A stretch of DNA of 44,600 nucleotides from an uncultured Candidatus Melainabacteria bacterium (GTDB taxonomy: Bacteria; Cyanobacteriota; Vampirovibrionia; Gastranaerophilales; Gastranaerophilaceae): contig CAKUUC010000017.1 of the NCBI GenBank assembly GCA_934692625.1, positions 1-44,600 on the forward strand, written 5' to 3'. This document shows positions 40,596-44,600 of this stretch, in pieces (the stretch's first letter is position 1; every line of letters starts with the position of its first letter). The notes under the pieces are model-generated. The model worked only from the letters and a program-made list of their open reading frames with translations, was not told where the DNA came from and made no database searches. Position numbers and translations under genes: made by a program.

Positions 40596-43500
40596 ATGTT
40601 ACAAGAAGCGACAAAAGCCCTAAATTCGGCATTTAATAACAGTTTTATAAAAAAATTAAGCCAATATTTGCATGATTGTGTGAGAGAAGAGGTTAAAAGT
40701 TCAACTTTCAGAAATCTGAAAGGTGATAAAGATAATAAGTGGATATTTTTAAAAGAGCAAGAAACTCTTTTGACTGAGGGTTTAGAATACTTGAAACTTG
40801 ATGGTTCTGACCCGAATTTGACAGAATTAATGCTTCAAGGTGTTTCAAGTGCGCGAGATAAATATTTGATTTATGGCTATATGTTTTTGGTTGGAAGAAA
40901 TGGCAAGAGTCGTAGATTTAATGAATTTTTGACTCCGCTATTGTATGTTCCTTGTAAGTTGGAACGTAATGGCGTTAATATAAATTGTATTTTACAAGAT
41001 GATGTTTTGTCGCTAAATACAGGTGCGTTGGCTGCTCTTTTGAAAAAAGGTGAAGATGATGACGAAGTAGATTTGTTTTTGGAAGGAATTTTGGATGTTG
41101 TACCTGATTTGCCGATAACAAAAGAGAAGATGGATATTTTCTTAACTACTTTAAAATCTTTAATTCCAGATATTGAAATTACAACAGATGGTGCAGATGG
41201 TTTTGTAGAGGATAATGTTACCAAAGAAGAAGCGTCTGCAAAAAGTTACAATGATGTAACTATTGATGGCGATAATTTTGATGAAATTATTGATAATGAA
41301 ATTCAGGATAATAAGCAAAAAGCAGCATCAGGTGCTATCAAAAAACTGTCAGTAACTTATAACAGTGCAATTATTTTGACCAAAAGACCGGCGGTTACTG
41401 CTGGAGTTTTGCACGAGTTGATGCAAATTGCCGAAAAGCCGAGCGGAGTATTTAGAGAAACAACTTTGAGTGTAATCAATGATGAATATACACAATCTGT
41501 AGAAAAAGTTTTTCCATTGAAAAACTCAGATTCTCCATTCTATCCTATTACTCCGCTTGCTTTGAGTGATTCACAAGAAAGAGTAATTCGAAATGTCGAA
41601 AATAACAAATTGGTTGCAGTTCAAGGGCCTCCCGGAACTGGTAAATCTCAAACAATTGTTAACTTAGTTGCACATTTGATTGCAAATGGAAAAACAGTCT
41701 TGGTTGCTTCAAGAATGGATAAGGCGGTTGACGTTGTTGCTGATAGGCTCAACAATTTAGGTGCTCCATATTTGGCACTAAGAGCCGGTAGAATGAATTA
41801 CCAAAAACAATTGAGCACTCAGTTACAAGAATTAACTTCTGGCAAATTTGCACTCGATGATGATGTAGATGATTTTATTTTTGCAGATACAAAAGATATG
41901 GTTCAACATTTGGACTGTTTGAGAGAAACCGAAAGTAAATGCGAAAAAATTATCAATATGGAAAAAGAGTGGCACGATTTGCGAGATGAAATTCAGCAAA
42001 TGACTGCGACTATCGGTGATATGGAATACATTTCACGACCTTTGAAAAAGTCTGAAATTGATAATGTGAATGATGTAATAAAATCTTTGACAGACAATAT
42101 GGAAAAATCAGGGTTCTTTGCAGGACTTGCGAATATGTCAAATTTAAAACAGTTGAAGAAAATTTTGGATATAAGAAGTTTTGACGTTGAGCCTGAAAAT
42201 TTGGACAGATTGAAAGTTGAGTTAGATTTTGTCACTCAAAAATGGAAATTACGTAAGATTGAAACCGATATTCAAAAGACCGGAAATCTTCACGTAATGA
42301 TGGAACAAATCAGACAGTTGAAGAAAAAACAAAGAACTCTTGCGATAAATATTTTGAAATCCACAAGACGAGAAGCATTGAAATCGTTGTTACGTGATGC
42401 CAAAAAAGTTCGTCGTATTAAGGTTCATTCACTTGCTCTTGTTGAAAAACGTCGAAAGAAAACTGATAATATTATGGAAGAAGAAGACTTCAAACCATTG
42501 CTGGACGCTTTCCCTTGCTGGTGTGTAACGACTTATGCCGTATCTGATTCGTTGCCGTTAAAACCGGGAATGTTTGATGTTGCAATTATTGATGAGGCTT
42601 CTCAATGCGATATTGCAAGTTGTTTTCCGATTATGTATCGTGCGAAAAAGACAGTTGTTGTTGGTGATGATAAGCAGTTGCCGCATTTGTCATTCTTGGA
42701 AAAAGCAAAAGAACAATCCTTCTTGAGTCAATATGGTATTCCTGATAAATACCAGTTGATGTGGAGATTTAGGACAAATTCAATGTTTGATTTGGCAGAT
42801 TATTATTCAATGAATTCTGTTATGTTGGACGAACATTTTAGAAGTTTGCCATCAATTATCAATTTCTCTAATAAGGAATTTTACAACGGTAGAATTAGAG
42901 TTATGAGAAGAGAAACAAGCAGTGATAATGCTATTGATATTGTAAAAGTTCCGGAAGGTAAGGTGGATTCTGATGTTACAAGGAATTTGCCGGAAATTGA
43001 AGTGCTTGTAAAAACTTTGCACGAAATTGTGTTAGAAGATGAAAAAAATAATCCGGACAAACCTGTAACAATAGGTATAATTTCACCATTTAGGGCTCAG
43101 GTTGAACAGTTGAAAATTTCTGTTCCGAAAGTTTTGTCTGAATATATGATTAAAAAACACCAAATTGAAATAGGTACAGCGCATACTTTTCAAGGTGATG
43201 AGCGAGATATAATTTTGATGTCTTGGACATTCGCCAATAATTCATTCCCGCAAAGTATAACATTCTTGCAAAAGCCTAATTTGTTCAATGTTGCAATAAC
43301 AAGAGCGAAAAATAAATGTATTAACTTTGTTTCGCACGACTTGGAAACAATGCCAGATGGACATTTTAGACATTACGTTTCATATCTGAAAAATTATAAA
43401 GAACGTAAGAAATCAATGCAGGATGAGGGTTTTGATGAAAATATTTATAAAAATTCTCTTGAAAGAACTGTTGCTGAAGAAATCAGAAAATTGGGACATA

Positions 43501-43730
43501 CAGTTTGCGCAGGTGTTGAAATAGCAGGCTTGAGTGCAGATTTGGTTGTCGATGACAAATTTATCATTGAAATTGATGGTGTTGAAGATTCTAAAAAACT
43601 TCATCATTTGAGTAATATGAAAAAACAAGCGATATTAGAAAGATGCGGTTTCAAAGTTAAACGAATAACTTTCAGAGAATGGCAATATTCACCAAAGGCT
43701 TGCCTTGACCGAGTTCTGACGATTGAATGA
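40596..43730 (+). CDS. superfamily 1 helicase fused to a C-terminal PD-(D/E)xK-like nuclease, 1,044 aa
   Basis: The N-terminal ~300 residues are not recognised and contain an acidic linker (~190-250). An SF1 (UvrD/Upf1-like) motor follows: Q-motif LSDSQERVI, Walker A GPPGTGKS (344-351), Walker B VAIIDEASQCD (D666, E667), motif III VVVGDDKQLPHLSF, DEHFRSLPSIINFSN, motif V GTAHTFQGDERDIIL and motif VI NVAITRAKNK with R903. A long insert between Walker A and B looks helical. The last ~90 residues have the restriction-endonuclease fold pattern ADLVVDDKFIIEIDG (D982, E992, D994), then helix and VKRITFREW, as in DUF559/Vsr-like nucleases. Such fusions are common in phage-defence or genome-maintenance genes. 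It is a single gene beside repeat-rich DNA. Ribosome site AAGAAGG is eight bases before the ATG. Defence is inference. Confidence 0.82.
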   Translation: MLQEATKALNSAFNNSFIKKLSQYLHDCVREEVKSSTFRNLKGDKDNKWIFLKEQETLLTEGLEYLKLDGSDPNLTELMLQGVSSARDKYLIYGYMFLVGRNGKSRRFNEFLTPLLYVPCKLERNGVNINCILQDDVLSLNTGALAALLKKGEDDDEVDLFLEGILDVVPDLPITKEKMDIFLTTLKSLIPDIEITTDGADGFVEDNVTKEEASAKSYNDVTIDGDNFDEIIDNEIQDNKQKAASGAIKKLSVTYNSAIILTKRPAVTAGVLHELMQIAEKPSGVFRETTLSVINDEYTQSVEKVFPLKNSDSPFYPITPLALSDSQERVIRNVENNKLVAVQGPPGTGKSQTIVNLVAHLIANGKTVLVASRMDKAVDVVADRLNNLGAPYLALRAGRMNYQKQLSTQLQELTSGKFALDDDVDDFIFADTKDMVQHLDCLRETESKCEKIINMEKEWHDLRDEIQQMTATIGDMEYISRPLKKSEIDNVNDVIKSLTDNMEKSGFFAGLANMSNLKQLKKILDIRSFDVEPENLDRLKVELDFVTQKWKLRKIETDIQKTGNLHVMMEQIRQLKKKQRTLAINILKSTRREALKSLLRDAKKVRRIKVHSLALVEKRRKKTDNIMEEEDFKPLLDAFPCWCVTTYAVSDSLPLKPGMFDVAIIDEASQCDIASCFPIMYRAKKTVVVGDDKQLPHLSFLEKAKEQSFLSQYGIPDKYQLMWRFRTNSMFDLADYYSMNSVMLDEHFRSLPSIINFSNKEFYNGRIRVMRRETSSDNAIDIVKVPEGKVDSDVTRNLPEIEVLVKTLHEIVLEDEKNNPDKPVTIGIISPFRAQVEQLKISVPKVLSEYMIKKHQIEIGTAHTFQGDERDIILMSWTFANNSFPQSITFLQKPNLFNVAITRAKNKCINFVSHDLETMPDGHFRHYVSYLKNYKERKKSMQDEGFDENIYKNSLERTVAEEIRKLGHTVCAGVEIAGLSADLVVDDKFIIEIDGVEDSKKLHHLSNMKKQAILERCGFKVKRITFREWQYSPKACLDRVLTIE

Positions 43731-43759
43731 TGAAAACTTGCTAGGTACACCGAATGGTC

Positions 43760-43832
43760 ATTCCGGACAAGCACGAGCAGAGTGCGTAACGAAGTGAAGG
43801 CACGTTTAGTGCGAGTGCGAAAGATCCGGAAT
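43760..43832. repeat. palindromic unit 1 (ATTCCGGA ... TCCGGAAT)
   Basis: 8-bp perfect terminal arms enclose a G/C-rich interior with GCACGAGCAGAGTGCG and GTGAAGGCACG, which recur in unit 3. Preceded by TTGCTAGGTACACC, similar to TTGCTAGGCACACC of unit 2. Confidence 0.6.
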
Positions 43833-43958
43833 CTGTTTACAAAGATTGTACAAATTTGTTATTTACTTGAACAGATTCTGAATAAGATTGCAATTGAAAT
43901 TGCTTGATTTTTAATCTTTTCAGAATGACGAAATCCTTGCTAGGCACACCAAATAGTC

Positions 43959-44033
43959 ACTCTGAACTGACTAGAAAATAAGTTGAGATGAAGTCGAAAC
44001 TTAATTTTCTGTTCCTACTCGGTGATTCAGAGT
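43959..44033. repeat. palindromic unit 2 (ACTCTGAA ... TTCAGAGT)
   Basis: 8-bp perfect arms; inside, AGAAAATAAGTT (from about 43972) pairs with AACTTAATTTTCT apart from one extra base. It follows CAGAATGACGA at 43921, also found before unit 3. Confidence 0.6.
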
Positions 44034-44064
44034 CTGTTTCAATATCAATTGTGCCATTTGGAAA

Positions 44065-44124
44065 GTAGGTCGGCGTTGCTACGCCGACAGCGTTAATTTA
44101 CGTGTCAGGCGGTGCCTGACCTAC
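44065..44124. repeat. complete GTAGGTC-type dispersed element (three-way junction)
   Basis: Outer arms GTAGGTC (44065-44071) and GACCTAC (44118-44124). Inside are two hairpins: GTCGGCGT/ACGCCGAC (8 bp, 44069-44088) and GTCAGGC/GCCTGAC (7 bp, 44104-44120), joined by AGCGTTAATTTACGT. Degraded relatives lie at 22988, 27634, 27780 and 44426. Confidence 0.75.
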
Positions 44125-44233
44125 GTTGTATAATGTTCTCTGAATAACAAGAAAATTAAGAACTCGTTAAACTCGTACAAATTTTCTAAATTTTCAGAAT
44201 GACGATAGCTTTGCTGGGTTGCTCCAAAAAGTC

Positions 44234-44304
44234 ATGCCGAACAGCACGAGCAGTGTGCGAAACGAAGTGAAGGCACGATTAATGCGAGTGCGGAGTTTCG
44301 GCAT
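44234..44304. repeat. palindromic unit 3 (ATGCCGAA ... TTCGGCAT)
   Basis: 8-bp perfect arms around GCACGAGCAGTGTGCG, then GAAGTGAAGGCACG, closely matching unit 1 although the arm sequence differs, so the arms have co-varied. Confidence 0.6.
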
Positions 44305-44372
44305 CTCTTCCAAAATCAAAATAAAACAAAGAATTAAGTTCTTAAATCCTTGTTATAACTTGATATGAAGGG

Positions 44373-44394
44373 ACCCTGAAACGAGATTCAGGGT
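44373..44394. repeat. palindromic unit 4 (ACCCTGAA ... TTCAGGGT)
   Basis: 8-bp perfect stem with a 6-base loop ACGAGA; a minimal version of the same repeat class. Confidence 0.6.
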
Positions 44395-44425
44395 GACTAT
44401 TGGGTTTGTCTGTTCACTATTTTTA

Positions 44426-44449
44426 GTAGGTCAGCATTGCCACGCCGAC
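44426..44449. repeat. partial GTAGGTC-type element
   Basis: GTAGGTCAGCATTGCCACGC, then CGAC, matches the left hairpin of the complete copy at 44065 with a few changes. The right half is absent; GATTCTGAATAG follows. Confidence 0.5.
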
Positions 44450-44538
44450 GGCAATAATTTGCTAGATTCTGAATAGTTTCAAAATTTTAACAAATATTAC
44501 AAAATGTAAAATCTATTTTAAATCCTCGAAACCATTGA

Positions 44539-44544
44539 TATAAT
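44539..44544 (+). promoter_or_regulatory. -10 box upstream of the pentanucleotide tract
   Basis: TATAAT, with a predicted start close to 44551, exactly where the tandem repeat begins. No convincing -35 box. Confidence 0.3.
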
Positions 44545-44550
44545 TGCTTT

Positions 44551-44580
44551 ATGGTATGGTATGGTATGGTGGGGCGGGGC
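44551..44580 (+). repeat. pentanucleotide tandem repeat (ATGGT)4(GGGGC)2
   Basis: Four perfect ATGGT units (44551-44570) run directly into two GGGGC units (44571-44580). The G-rich tract is extreme for this AT-rich DNA. The unit length is not a multiple of three, so loss or gain of a unit would shift any frame running through it. Confidence 0.85.
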
Positions 44581-44600
44581 GGTGTACTTATGGACAAAAA
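44551..44600 (+). CDS. possible 5' end of a gene running off the window
   Basis: From ATG 44551 the frame is open through the tandem repeat (MVWYGMVGRGGVLMDK) to the window edge and is in phase with ATG 44590 (MDK). Which start is used, or whether a gene exists, cannot be judged from 50 bases. Confidence 0.25.
   Translation, partial: MVWYGMVGRGGVLMDK

Larger units (their letters stand above)
43731..44550. other. 820-bp non-coding region filled with degenerate palindromic repeats
   Basis: No credible reading frame on either strand. It holds at least four hairpin-bounded units (arms at 43760/43825, 43959/44026, 44234/44297 and 44373/44387), one complete and one partial GTAGGTC-type element, and repeated openings such as CAGAATGACGA and TTGCTAGG. 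Local base composition is richer in G+C than the genes around it. Confidence 0.65.

Noticed and set aside
43738..44449. CRISPR array
   Set aside because: Units are long, degenerate and hairpin-bounded with no uniform repeat-spacer pattern; no cas gene is present.

Overview
The window is AT-rich, densely coded DNA from what is most likely a gut Gastranaerophilales/'Melainabacteria' (Vampirovibrionia) genome. This is inferred from the combination of an outer membrane (autotransporter, porin, AsmA-like protein), a prepilin-like C-terminus with a GPNTVGKDVFGF signature, anaerobic-lifestyle genes (rubrerythrin, formate/nitrite channel, a hydrogenase-related complex) and two lineage-restricted-looking proteins with short VSFGGT / VTFRAN N-termini. 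No marker gene here proves the taxonomy.

Layout. 1-1415: tail of a prepilin-like gene and a P-loop uridine-kinase-like gene. 1522-12003: one 3,493-residue autotransporter adhesin whose passenger is 22 copies of a ~99-residue module; in four modules an internal ~20-residue coil unit is expanded to about 9, 11, 12 and 4 copies. 12243-14292: an orphan protein and a convergent porin, separated by a bidirectional terminator. 14373-22870: a FocA-type channel with a structured 5' leader, divergent from a six-gene operon related to formate hydrogenlyase. Its large subunit has lost all four Ni-binding cysteines and ends without a maturation peptide. The operon therefore looks like an energy-converting hydrogenase-related (Ehr) complex rather than a hydrogenase.

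23120-29161: an anchored orphan protein divergent from mutS, an orphan membrane protein with an internal duplication, repeat debris, a split small membrane gene, and a diguanylate-cyclase-like protein with GDEEF in place of GGDEF. 29269-33115: a six-hairpin-barrel protein, a zinc dehydrogenase, a 56-residue protein and rubrerythrin. 33174-37679: a 1,501-residue AsmA-like protein. 37812-43730: an HD hydrolase, a solute-binding lipoprotein, a tRNA nucleotidyltransferase overlapping it tail to tail, and an SF1 helicase fused to a PD-(D/E)xK-like nuclease.

43731-44600 is non-coding and packed with degenerate palindromic repeats. Relatives of these occur at 22988-23095 and 27634-27802. At the end, a pentanucleotide tandem repeat (ATGGT)4(GGGGC)2 sits between a -10 box and the next start codon. 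No tRNA, rRNA, CRISPR array or insertion sequence was recognised.

Most likely points of novelty: the cysteine-less hydrogenase-like complex with its half-degraded ferredoxin fusion; the focA leader with two mutually exclusive foldings; the nested repeat architecture of the adhesin; the helicase-nuclease; and the pentanucleotide tract.
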